Positions 8,035 through 16,482 of a stretch of 42,341 nt of DNA are shown here, piece after piece. How positions within the stretch are numbered: the first letter of the stretch is position 1; each line of letters opens with the position of its first letter. The notes beneath the pieces were generated by a model. The model searched no databases and had not been told where the DNA came from. It saw only the letters and a program-made list of their open reading frames with translations. Origin of the DNA: Pseudomonadota bacterium (lineage in GTDB: Bacteria > Pseudomonadota > Gammaproteobacteria > Steroidobacterales > Steroidobacteraceae); contig JAJYDK010000035.1 in the NCBI GenBank assembly GCA_021777555.1, positions 1-42,341 of the forward strand. Reading direction: 5' to 3'. Both the position numbers and the translations under genes were made by a program.

Positions 8035-10677
8035 CTACGTGCTTCCAAACGTTCCCGGAGTCGCTGCGCTGGGCGAGGTCGAAGGGCTGGTGTGCGCGAG
8101 CCTCGATTCGAGGACGGCGAGCCGCGTCCGCCAATGCTCCCACGGGGCCGCTTGTGTAATGCGGTTGGCTCTCAGGGCATCGAGGCGCTGCATGGTCAGC
8201 GTCGAGGGCTTGCCGGCGCCGCCGGAACGCTCGAGCAGCAGCAATGTGAACAGCTGAGTTTCCGCAGCGTCCGGGCCCAACGCGCGCCAATAGCCGGACA
8301 CAGCCGCGGAAAGGTGTGCCTGGCCGGATTGTTGCGCACCGCTGGCGATTTCGGCCAATCCGAGGCAGGCCAAGGCCCTCAAGGTCATCCGGTGCGTAGG
8401 GCCGGCGCTTGCCACCTCGTCCATGTAGGCCTTGCGCAGTATGCCGACGGCCTGTGCGGGATGGCCCTCTCGCAGCTCGAGCCAGCCCAGGTAGGTGAGC
8501 GCCTCGGCGGTCAGGCCATCATCGCCTATGGTGCGCTCCAGCTGCACGTAGGCGGTGCGCAGCATCGCCTCGGCGCGCGCATCGTGACCCGCCAGGAAGA
8601 GCCCGATACCGTACCGCTCCTCGACGGTTCCGGTCAGGGTTCCACCATTCTTCTCGGCCTTTCTGACTGCGGTGAGCGCGGCAGCGTAGAGGCCTGCTGC
8701 CTCGTTGAACCGCCTCATCGCCGAGTAGCACCAGGCGAGGGAGGTTTCCCGGATGACGATCTGACTCACATCCCGCGGGCTTGCGCGCAGAGCACCCGCC
8801 AGAGACCTTTCGAACCACGGTGCGGCGGCCCGAAACTCCTGGCGCGCGAAGTAGTAATTGCCGTTGATGACGTCACGCTGGTGCGCTGCGAGGGAGCTGA
8901 TCCTGCCGAGCCCGGCGAGCTGCCGGTTCGCCCGGTCGAGCCACGTACGGGCCTCGGCGAACTTCTGCCGCACGGTGAGCGTGAACGCGAGACCGTACTC
9001 CGCCTGAATCACCCGCTCATCGGTCGGTCCCGGGGTCTGGTCCGCCAATAGAACCGCCTGACGGAACTGCCGCTCCGCCGCCCCATAGTCCCCATCCTCA
9101 ACGTACACCTGGCCGATCACCGCCCGAATCGATGCCGCAACCCGCGGCTGGTGCACGAATCGCCCGCCGAGCGCCGCCGCCGCACGGTCGACCGCCTGCC
9201 GCACGGTTTCCGGCGCGCCCCCATTGTCGTTGACGCTGAACGGCGAGGCGTCGGCGAGCACATCGTGGTCCATGAAGTCGATGACCGCTCCGGCGATCTG
9301 CGCTTGGGTCTGCGCCATGTGCTCCGAGGCAACCGCCCGATGGAATGCCCACAGGCTGACCCCGGTTCCTGCGATGAGGGCAAGCGCCGCGGCGGCGAGC
9401 CACGGCCGTCGCGCACGCCCGCGATCCAATCTCTGTTTCAGGATCGCCGCCTCGCGCTCGCGCCGCCGCTCCGCGGTGAGTCTCAGGCGGCGGACCTCCA
9501 GGGTGCGCAGCCGGGTGGCCAGTTCGTCCGCGGAGCCGAGACGCGCTGCCGGACTATCATGAGCGCAGGCCGCGATGTCACTGCGCAACAGCTCGTCGTC
9601 GATGTTCTCTTCCCAGCCTACCGTCAAGGGCTTGCGCAGGTCGCCGACCAGAACCTGATACAACATTACGCCGAATGCGTACAGGTCGGAGCGCACCGTC
9701 GGGCTTTCGCCGCGCAGGATCTCGGGGGCGAGATAATTGAGCGTTCCCTGAAGGGTGGTGACTCCCGTCGATACCGTCCGGGTGGCGCCGAGCTGCGTGA
9801 TGCCGAGCGCGGCGAGACGCTCGGGCTCGAGCAGGTGACCACTGCCGAAATCGGCCCAGCGGATACGCGGCTTGCCATCGCCATCGGTCCAGATGAGCAG
9901 ATTCGCGGGTTTGATGTCGCGGTGCAGGACGCCGAGCGAGTGGGCGGCGGCCAGCGACTCCGCGGCCTGGATCATCAGATCAATGCGGGTTTCCACGGCG
10001 ATGGCCCCGAGTCCGCCCGCCCCGGCGCTCCAGTCGGTCAGGTTGCCGTCCCGGCAGTACTCGATCTCGATGAAATAAGGCAGAACTTCCAGGTTGAAAT
10101 CGAGCAGGCGGGCGATGTCGTCCCGATTGCCGAGTCCGCTCTGCAACAGCCGATGGATGGTGATTTCCCGGCGCAGCGCGCGGATCTGGCGCGGCTCGAG
10201 CGCAAACTTGAATACACGCTGATCGTGAGTTTTGTCATGCGTCGCCAGCCAGACCGCGCCTCGCTCATCGAGCGCCCGCACCAGGCGCCAGTTCGGCCGC
10301 ATGGGTGGCGAGTCATTCGGGCGAAGCCGAGTGAGCTCGGCGTCCGCGGGCGGCCCGTCAGCCTCCCTGGCGGCCTGTACCTCCCCCATGAACCGGTAGC
10401 CATGGCCATGGACGGTATGGATCAGCGTCTGGGACTCATCCTCGAGAGCGGTCCGCAGCCTGTTGATGCAGCGTGTAATGACCGATTCCGTCACGACCCT
10501 TTCCGCCCACACGGTCTCCATGAGCTCGGCCTTGGTGACCAGCTCGCCGGCATGACGCAGCAGTTCGGCGAGCACTTCGAGAGGCTTCGGCTCCATGCGG
10601 ATGGGGTTCCCCGCACGCAACAGCTCATAACGATCCACGCGAAGCTCGAAGGAACCGAACCTGTAGTTTTCGCTCAC
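8035..10677 (-). CDS. Winged-helix / Ser-Thr protein kinase / membrane / TPR fusion sensor
   Basis: An 880-residue fusion. Residues 5-98 form an OmpR/CadC-type winged helix (FGSFELRVDRYELLR, LIHTVHGHGYRFMGEV). Residues about 135-395 form a Hanks-type kinase with Lys157, Glu171, HRDIKPAN (252-259), DFG (276-278) and APE (317-319) all present, although the glycine loop is weak. A basic stretch leads to one membrane span (about 425-446, LAAAALALIAGTGVSLWAF). The remaining 430 residues are helical TPR-like repeats, expected to be periplasmic. This combines a ToxR/CadC-like membrane-bound transcription factor with a kinase. The GTG at 10677 is chosen because VSENYRFGSFEL is where the family fold begins, and upstream codons look non-coding. 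It is divergent from two lipoprotein genes, which are candidate targets. Signal, phosphorylation substrate and DNA site are unknown, and I know of no characterised protein with this architecture. Confidence 0.85.
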   Translation of the reverse strand: MSENYRFGSFELRVDRYELLRAGNPIRMEPKPLEVLAELLRHAGELVTKAELMETVWAERVVTESVITRCINRLRTALEDESQTLIHTVHGHGYRFMGEVQAAREADGPPADAELTRLRPNDSPPMRPNWRLVRALDERGAVWLATHDKTHDQRVFKFALEPRQIRALRREITIHRLLQSGLGNRDDIARLLDFNLEVLPYFIEIEYCRDGNLTDWSAGAGGLGAIAVETRIDLMIQAAESLAAAHSLGVLHRDIKPANLLIWTDGDGKPRIRWADFGSGHLLEPERLAALGITQLGATRTVSTGVTTLQGTLNYLAPEILRGESPTVRSDLYAFGVMLYQVLVGDLRKPLTVGWEENIDDELLRSDIAACAHDSPAARLGSADELATRLRTLEVRRLRLTAERRREREAAILKQRLDRGRARRPWLAAAALALIAGTGVSLWAFHRAVASEHMAQTQAQIAGAVIDFMDHDVLADASPFSVNDNGGAPETVRQAVDRAAAALGGRFVHQPRVAASIRAVIGQVYVEDGDYGAAERQFRQAVLLADQTPGPTDERVIQAEYGLAFTLTVRQKFAEARTWLDRANRQLAGLGRISSLAAHQRDVINGNYYFARQEFRAAAPWFERSLAGALRASPRDVSQIVIRETSLAWCYSAMRRFNEAAGLYAAALTAVRKAEKNGGTLTGTVEERYGIGLFLAGHDARAEAMLRTAYVQLERTIGDDGLTAEALTYLGWLELREGHPAQAVGILRKAYMDEVASAGPTHRMTLRALACLGLAEIASGAQQSGQAHLSAAVSGYWRALGPDAAETQLFTLLLLERSGGAGKPSTLTMQRLDALRANRITQAAPWEHWRTRLAVLESRLAHTSPSTSPSAATPGTFGST

Positions 10678-11024
10678 GGGCTGCCGGTCTCGCAGGTGAT
10701 TCTTCTTGCCGGGAGCTGGGGCTGCGGTCGCACCCCCGAGCGGCCGTCTGAAATATATACCATTCTTCGCCTGCAAGCGCCCGCTCGGGAGCGCGCATGC
10801 GCCATCGCGCCGAGGACTGCGGGGACCGGGCCGCCAGGCGGCGCCGGAGGCACGGAGATCTCCCCCGCGCAAATGTGCGCTAGGCGACGATTGGCGCGAG
10901 ACAGCAAGATCGTTCTATCGAAAGACCTTGGGCCCACGCTAGCTTCCCGCGCCAAGGGGAGACCGCGCCGACTGCAATCCACGGCGCGGCCGCAAATCAG
11001 ATCTCTTGACTGGAGTGTGGTCTC
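10678..11024. other. 347-nt divergent intergenic region
   Basis: It separates the kinase fusion gene from the lipoprotein pair. It contains one AT-rich island (10751-10759), read as an extended -10 for the kinase gene. A GGAG (nine nt before the ATG at 11025) serves the lipoprotein gene. I see no good plus-strand promoter, no clear long inverted repeat and no coding signal. The TTGACT at 11006-11011 is too close to the start codon to act as a -35 for that gene. Confidence 0.6.
10754..10762 (-). promoter_or_regulatory. Extended -10 promoter of the kinase fusion gene
   Basis: On the minus strand the sequence TGGTATATA (10762-10754) matches an extended -10 (TG, one base, then TATATA). Transcription would start near 10747 and give a leader of about 70 nt before the GTG at 10677. 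No -35 with proper spacing is visible, which extended -10 promoters tolerate. Confidence 0.45.
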
Positions 11025-13232
11025 ATGGCGCGCGCAAAGTTCGGCCTCGGCATGCTCGGCACTTGTGGACTCGCGCTGCTGCTCGCAGCGTGCGGTGGTG
11101 CCGGGTCCGGCTCCGGATCCGGCGGCGGCGGCAGCAGCAGCGACACCATCGGAGGAACGATCAGTGGGCTCACCGCGAGCGGTCTCACGCTCGCCGATGG
11201 CAGCCAGACGGTGTCCCCGTCGGCCAATGCCACCTCGTTCACATTCCCGACGGCCGTCGCCTCCGGGACCAGCTACTCGGTCACGGTGAGCGCGCAGCCC
11301 TCGGGGGAGACCTGCTCCGTGGCCAACGGGTCGGGCACCATATCGGCCAATGTGACCAATGTTCAGCTCGCATGTGCGGCCAACAACCTGAGCGGCACAG
11401 CGGCGACGGGCAGTCCGATAGCCGGTGCGACCGTCACTCTGGTGGACAGCACCGGCAAGCAGGTGACCGTGCAGACTGCGGCCAACGGCCAGTACAGCTT
11501 GAGCACCTCCGGATTGACCCCGCCGTTTCTGGTCAAGGTGGTCACGGCAAGCGCCTCCCCCAATGGCTACGGGTCCGGCACCACCTTCTATGGCGTGAGC
11601 GACCAGGCCAGTCCAAATGTGATCAATATCACTCCGCTGACGGATCTCATCATTCGCAACTGGTACGCCGCGCAAAGCACCCCTGTGGGCATCGCGACGG
11701 CCTTCTCGAACCCGGCGGCCAATCCGCTGCCCTCGGTCGCCGAGGTGCAGCTCATCCAGGCGGTGGTGCTCGACATCGTGCAACCGCTGCTGCAGGCGCA
11801 GGGGGTGAGCCCCGTCGGACTGGACCTGGTCTCGGGGACGTTCGCCGCCGATGGCAAGGGGATCGATGCGGCTCTCGATCAGATCAAGCCAATCACCTAC
11901 AACACCGCGGGCACCACCGCCACCCTGACCCTCAGCCCCGCGACCAATGTCACACAGGCCACGACGGTCACCGCGACCGCCGGCGCAACGCAGGTGGTGA
12001 CCACCACCAGCGACGCGAGCGGAACCGTCAGCTCGAGCGACACTTCGACGGTCGTGCCAACCACCCCGGGCGAGGCGGCCGCACTGACCGGCGTCGAGAC
12101 GACGCTCAACAGCCTGGCGGCCCTCATCAACAGCAAGGGCACGGCGCTTCAGGCGTCGGACGTCGCGCCCCTCATCGATACGAGCTTCCTCAACGGCGGC
12201 GCAACCGGGACGCAGCAGGCGAAGCAGATCGTCAATCTGGCCGCGAGCGGCATGACGGTCAACGCGCTGACCGTCACCCGGATTGCAAGTTATGACGCCA
12301 CGAACAATCTGATCGGTGTCGTGGGCAGCGTCGAATCCACGGTGAACGGTGTGACCGTGATGAGTCCGATCGGTCTGGGTGCCAACGTCGGCATGATATT
12401 CAAGCAGGAATCAAACGGAAGCTGGCTGCTGTACGGAGACCAGCAGGAGGCGAAGACCCAGGCGTACATCGTGAGCCAGACGCAAAACGACATCAGCTCC
12501 ACCTCCGCCTTCAACGAGTTGATCCTGCAGCTCCAGGCGCCCGCCGCCTCCACGGCGACGCCCTGCGCGTCGAGCTATGTGAGCAGCGCCACGGTCTTCC
12601 CCGCAACGGCGATCAGCGGGACGAGCACCAACGGCGGTGGATCGGTCACCATAGGAACGGGCGGCTACTCCCTGCAGGAGGATCCGACCGTCTACCAGAA
12701 CAGCAGCGGGGGGAGTCAGGCGGGCGGCTATACGTGCGAGTTCGATGTCATCGCGCAGGGCCTCCTTGATTTGCCCGCGAGCGGCCTCCCGGGCGTCGTG
12801 GGCGACACGGTCGGCTTCTCGCTGAATGGCGGCTCTCAGGTTCCGGTTCTCGCCCGTACGATTGGCGCGTACACCACCGAGACCATCGATTTCAGCAATC
12901 TGAGCTCGCATGCGCTGTCGTCGCTGCAGCTCGGACAGCCCATGACGGTCAGCTGGACCCTGCCCGTCACCTTTGCGCTCTACAGGATACAGTTCGACGC
13001 GGAGGTCTATGTCGCCAACGGATCGGGAGGCTACGTCAGCTGCAATGCGACGCCCGCAACGTTCCTGGGCACCACCTCGACGTCGCTGACGCTCACGCTG
13101 CCTGCCACGTGCAATGGTGTCCCCGTCACCTCCACTCCAAACACCGGGAGCGCGCCAAGGGCTGTGCAGCTCTCCGTGCAGGTGACGGGTACGGACGGGG
13201 AGGTCGCCTCGGCGTGGTGGGCCTACAACTGA
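11025..13232 (+). CDS. Large Ser/Thr/Gly-rich secreted lipoprotein, unknown function
   Basis: A 735-residue predicted lipoprotein. The signal peptide MARAKFGLGMLGTCGLALLL ends in a lipobox with LLAAC (Cys23), followed by a Gly/Ser linker. Residues about 40-118 form a beta-rich module (TIGGTISGLTASGLTLADG ending VQLAC). Residues about 120-175 resemble a carboxypeptidase-regulatory-like fold (SPIAGATVTLVDSTGK, NGQYSLSTSG). A more helical middle (NVINITPLTDLIIRNW) and a beta-rich C-terminus with several Cys follow. No enzyme motif is recognised, and the composition suggests a surface or periplasmic adhesin- or scaffold-like protein. The ATG at 11025 has GGAG nine nt upstream. It diverges from the kinase fusion gene and precedes a second lipoprotein by 75 nt, so the two may form an operon. 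Confidence 0.85.
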   Translation: MARAKFGLGMLGTCGLALLLAACGGAGSGSGSGGGGSSSDTIGGTISGLTASGLTLADGSQTVSPSANATSFTFPTAVASGTSYSVTVSAQPSGETCSVANGSGTISANVTNVQLACAANNLSGTAATGSPIAGATVTLVDSTGKQVTVQTAANGQYSLSTSGLTPPFLVKVVTASASPNGYGSGTTFYGVSDQASPNVINITPLTDLIIRNWYAAQSTPVGIATAFSNPAANPLPSVAEVQLIQAVVLDIVQPLLQAQGVSPVGLDLVSGTFAADGKGIDAALDQIKPITYNTAGTTATLTLSPATNVTQATTVTATAGATQVVTTTSDASGTVSSSDTSTVVPTTPGEAAALTGVETTLNSLAALINSKGTALQASDVAPLIDTSFLNGGATGTQQAKQIVNLAASGMTVNALTVTRIASYDATNNLIGVVGSVESTVNGVTVMSPIGLGANVGMIFKQESNGSWLLYGDQQEAKTQAYIVSQTQNDISSTSAFNELILQLQAPAASTATPCASSYVSSATVFPATAISGTSTNGGGSVTIGTGGYSLQEDPTVYQNSSGGSQAGGYTCEFDVIAQGLLDLPASGLPGVVGDTVGFSLNGGSQVPVLARTIGAYTTETIDFSNLSSHALSSLQLGQPMTVSWTLPVTFALYRIQFDAEVYVANGSGGYVSCNATPATFLGTTSTSLTLTLPATCNGVPVTSTPNTGSAPRAVQLSVQVTGTDGEVASAWWAYN

Positions 13233-13307
13233 GGACGGTCCGGAATATCGGAGTCAGTGCCCTGTTCAAGGTGTGTGTGCCGGCCGCGGCCTCGTATAGG
13301 TGAAATC

Positions 13308-15431
13308 ATGAGTCGCACAATGATCGCTTTCTGCCGGGTGTGGATCTGCGGATTGGCTCTGCTGCTCAGCGCCTGCGGCGGTGGGGGCGGAGCCAGTGCG
13401 ACGTTGCCGGCCTCCACGCCGCAACCGGTCCAGCTCTCCCTGAAGTCAGTGGACGTCTCGAGTCCCGCGCCGTTGAGCCTCATTCACCTGACGACATCGG
13501 GACTGGCTTCCAGTGGCTCGGTCACCGTCACCTTTGCGGACAGCCAGTCCTATTCCGTCACGTTGCCGGCCATCGCCGTCTCCACGGCCGGGGTGGTGAG
13601 CGTCGGAGTGCCGATCTACATCCGCAACAGCCTGCCGAGCGCCGGGGCGGTTCAGGTCAAGGTGACTCAAGGCGGACTTTCCACCAATGCCATTGCGCTC
13701 TCGGTACAGAGTCTGCCGTCACTGTCGACGTATGGGGTGACGCCTGGGCAGATCAGCTCCGCTTTCATGACCTTTTCCACGCTCATACACGCGATCCGCC
13801 TGAGCGAGCTGCAGGTCGTGCAGAGCGAGGAGCCCGGGCTTGCCAACATATCGAGTGCCGTGAGCACGGTTTCTGCGCTCCTGGGCGGTGCGATCACGAC
13901 GCGAAATGCGATTGCCACGGTCATGGCAGGCGGGACGGTTCCGATCGGGACCGATTCCTCGGGTGGGGCCGTGCAGCTCGACCCGACGCAGCTCGCCCTG
14001 ATGGATCAGGTGATCGTGGCGGCGCTGCAGCAGATCGTGCCGTCGGTTCCGGTCATCACGAACCTCAAGAGAGCCGCCGTGCGCAGTCAGCTGCGCGGTC
14101 CGCGAGTCAGGATCAAGGCGACGGCCAATCCTGCGGCCTGGTGGAGTGCGCTGAATACGGTGCTGACGACCTCGAATGGCGCCTATACGATCCGCGCCGA
14201 CATGCAGGGGCAGGACAGCTCGGTCGGCAGCATTCAGGCGGATCAGGCCGCGGCGGAGGGGGCGGCGTCTTTGAGCGGCGCCGCAGACAGTCCGCTCATC
14301 GGCATACCCCTGGCCTTCACCCACCTTTATGCGACCCTGGATTCTACATTTCATACCATCGGAGCGGCTGCCGCCTGCATTGCGAGTGTGGGCTGCGGCA
14401 CGCAGGTGGCGGGCGAAATCCAGGGGCAGCTGGCGAACGACGAAAGTGACATGGGATCGACGGTGTGGTCGACGATCGCGAGCCTCGACCCGCTGACGGC
14501 TTCGGGCGGCGTGATCGTCTCGGCGGGGTCCGGATTGGGGACCTTCCTGCAAAACGTGCAGAGCCTGGTGAGCTCTGGAAAGGTCGCGGGCGCCGACGCC
14601 GTGGACAACGCGGTATTGAACGGGTCCACCGGTGTCAGCGCGGGCCTGATCGATTCGGCCCTTCCCTCGAGTCAGCCGGATTCCGTTCAATATTGCTGCT
14701 TCGCCGGTGGCTCAGTGGTGGGCGTGACGGATGCGGCAGGCGATTACGAGTTGTGGATGCCGGCCGGGGTCGGCGGGACCAGCTATTCGAACATACAGCT
14801 CTCGGCGAGCGATCCGGCCACGGGCGTGGCCATTGCCTCGGATACGGAGTCTGTGAATCTGACGGCGCTCGACCAGGTGGCCTCGAACGTGGCCGGACTG
14901 TCGGGCGGCCTGCCGGGCGGTCTGCCGGGCGGCGCAACTGCATACACCCTGTCCGGCTCCTACACCTTGACGGGCACGGGCACGACCACGCCTGTTGCCG
15001 GCTGTACGGCGGCAACGGCCACATCCAGCGCTCAGGGAATCGTCAATGCCACCGTCAACGGCAATCTCCAGACGGCGGGCACGTACACGGCGAATGTATC
15101 GATGGGTAGCCTCACCGTCACCACCACGGTCTCGTCGACGACCTGTACCTCGGGCGGCCAGACGATCACCGTGCCGGGCCAGACGAGTACGGCCACGGTT
15201 CCCGCCGCTACATCGAGCGTTTCCGTGGTCTCCGACGGCACCCATCTGACGATTTCCGGTCCGCTCCTCGGGACCGATCCGTCCGGGTGCACCGGCGGAT
15301 CGAGCGCAACGGGCACGGTCACCGGCCTTTCCAATCCGTTGGTATCCCTCTCATCGGCCATGACGTGCACCATTGCCAATGCGGGCACCGCCTCGGAAAC
15401 GGCGACGATCAAGATGGTCGGATCGTGGTGA
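13308..15431 (+). CDS. Second large Ser/Thr-rich lipoprotein, unknown function
   Basis: A 707-residue predicted lipoprotein with signal peptide MSRTMIAFCRVWICGLALLL and an LLSAC lipobox (Cys23), then GGGGG. Residues about 40-135 look like an immunoglobulin-like IPT/TIG-type beta domain (PQPVQLSLKSVDVSS to NAIALSVQSLP). A largely helical middle (about 140-450) and a C-terminal beta-rich region with four well-spaced Cys follow. A GGLPGGLPGG linker sits near residue 535. The ATG at 13308 is preferred over a codon at 13257 because AGGTGA lies just upstream and a proper signal peptide begins there. Gene neighbourhood and composition match the preceding lipoprotein, but I do not see simple full-length homology between them. 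Function is unknown; a joint surface structure is only a guess. Confidence 0.83.
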   Translation: MSRTMIAFCRVWICGLALLLSACGGGGGASATLPASTPQPVQLSLKSVDVSSPAPLSLIHLTTSGLASSGSVTVTFADSQSYSVTLPAIAVSTAGVVSVGVPIYIRNSLPSAGAVQVKVTQGGLSTNAIALSVQSLPSLSTYGVTPGQISSAFMTFSTLIHAIRLSELQVVQSEEPGLANISSAVSTVSALLGGAITTRNAIATVMAGGTVPIGTDSSGGAVQLDPTQLALMDQVIVAALQQIVPSVPVITNLKRAAVRSQLRGPRVRIKATANPAAWWSALNTVLTTSNGAYTIRADMQGQDSSVGSIQADQAAAEGAASLSGAADSPLIGIPLAFTHLYATLDSTFHTIGAAAACIASVGCGTQVAGEIQGQLANDESDMGSTVWSTIASLDPLTASGGVIVSAGSGLGTFLQNVQSLVSSGKVAGADAVDNAVLNGSTGVSAGLIDSALPSSQPDSVQYCCFAGGSVVGVTDAAGDYELWMPAGVGGTSYSNIQLSASDPATGVAIASDTESVNLTALDQVASNVAGLSGGLPGGLPGGATAYTLSGSYTLTGTGTTTPVAGCTAATATSSAQGIVNATVNGNLQTAGTYTANVSMGSLTVTTTVSSTTCTSGGQTITVPGQTSTATVPAATSSVSVVSDGTHLTISGPLLGTDPSGCTGGSSATGTVTGLSNPLVSLSSAMTCTIANAGTASETATIKMVGSW
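14902..14935 (+). repeat. 12-nt tandem repeat encoding GGLP
   Basis: Nearly three copies of CGGGCGGCCTGC lie in frame inside the second lipoprotein gene and encode a GGLPGGLPGG linker. The copies differ by a single C/T. Slippage could change linker length in 4-residue steps without shifting frame. Confidence 0.75.
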
Positions 15432-15450
15432 GGAATTGAATGTGCAACGC

Positions 15451-16338
15451 TCAGCGATCTGCGGTGACCGGGCCTGCGGCCTGGTAGGCGCCGGGTGTGA
15501 TCCCGAGCACCCTGCGAAAGTGCCGCGTGAAGTGGCTCTGGTCGGCGAAGCCGACGGCGGGGGCCACCAGCGTTGGCGGCACTCCGGTTTGCAGCATCCT
15601 TCGCGCCCGCTCGATGCGCAACCGGGTCTGGTAGGCGTGTGGTGGCAATCCGACGGCGCGCCGGAAGATGCGCAGCAGGTGGAACGGGCTGAGCTGGGCA
15701 ACGTCCGCCAACTGCTCGAGCGTGATGGATTCGTTGAAGTGGTGGTTCAGCCAATCCCTGGCGCGCCGTACGGGATGCGGCAGGTCGCGGGGAGGGGCGG
15801 TGGGTGCGCTCATGAGATCCAGCAATTGGTGCGTGCACGCCGAGATGCAGGCGCGCAGGTCCGAGCCGGGCCCTCCACGGTCGACGGCAGCGCCGAAATC
15901 GGCCAGGGCGCCGAGGAGCCTCGGATCCTCGCTTTCCGCGGCGCAGAATCTCAGGGAACCGGACATCCCTCGCTCGCTTGCCAGGGCGGTGAAGAGCGTG
16001 GGGTCGACGAAAATCATGCGAATGCCCAGGCAGCGGCATGCGGAGAGGTCGACATTCACCTCGCCGGATTGCATCAGCTGCACCGTGCGGCCCCGCTCGC
16101 AGCCCAAGTGGCGCGAGCGCCCCAGCGATCCGCCGGGGGCACCCGGATGACAATAGCTCACTGCGGGCCGCTCGGTATAGAAACGCGCCAGCATGGGTGA
16201 ACGCTGGGTGGTGAGCACTTCGACCCCGGGCAGCCAGGCGGCTCTCCAGAATGTCCAGCGCTGCCGATGGATCCGAGGCGCGAGGCGAGGGGCCTTGAGG
16301 ATGGATCGTCGAGCAAGGATCGCGTAATGCACGGGCAT
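15451..16338 (-). CDS. AraC-family transcriptional regulator
   Basis: A 295-residue regulator with an N-terminal cupin-like sensing region (about 30-170, WRAAWLPGVEVLTTQR and following) and a C-terminal double helix-turn-helix AraC domain (about 190-285). The DNA-binding part is well conserved: ITLEQLADVAQLSPFHLLRI, then FADQSHFTRHFRRVLGITPG. Sensing domains of this class bind small molecules, but the ligand cannot be named here. The ATG at 16338 is preferred to a GTG at 16356; both have weak ribosome-binding sites. It is convergent with the second lipoprotein gene (19 nt apart) and lies downstream of nbaC on the same strand, 144 nt away. Whether it regulates the lipoproteins, nbaC or distant genes is open. 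Confidence 0.85.
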   Translation of the reverse strand: MPVHYAILARRSILKAPRLAPRIHRQRWTFWRAAWLPGVEVLTTQRSPMLARFYTERPAVSYCHPGAPGGSLGRSRHLGCERGRTVQLMQSGEVNVDLSACRCLGIRMIFVDPTLFTALASERGMSGSLRFCAAESEDPRLLGALADFGAAVDRGGPGSDLRACISACTHQLLDLMSAPTAPPRDLPHPVRRARDWLNHHFNESITLEQLADVAQLSPFHLLRIFRRAVGLPPHAYQTRLRIERARRMLQTGVPPTLVAPAVGFADQSHFTRHFRRVLGITPGAYQAAGPVTADR

Positions 16339-16482
16339 CCCGCGACGCCTCTGCACGGACAGCCGTGAGATTCAATGGCGCCCCGGCCACGCAACCCTAT
16401 GAACCGCTGCCCGGCGAGTCCTGATGAGTTTCTGAGGAATTATGACCGGGCCGGCGCGCCTCATCGTGCCGGAGCGCCCGGC

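Noticed and set aside
11006-11011. TTGACT as a -35 for the first lipoprotein
   Set aside because: It lies about 14 nt before the start codon, leaving no room for a -10 and TSS upstream of the gene.
9151-11289. A 712-codon open frame on the plus strand antisense to the kinase fusion gene
   Set aside because: It mirrors a GC-rich gene with recognisable domains on the other strand, runs through the divergent promoter region, and shows no family motif.
14902-14935. The 12-nt repeat as a CRISPR-like or regulatory array
   Set aside because: It is in frame, has no spacers and encodes a simple linker.
16446-16481. GC-rich hairpin downstream of nbaC as an intrinsic terminator
   Set aside because: The arms are short (CCGGGC/GCCCGG) with a long loop and no T-tract; in such GC-rich DNA they are easy to find by chance.
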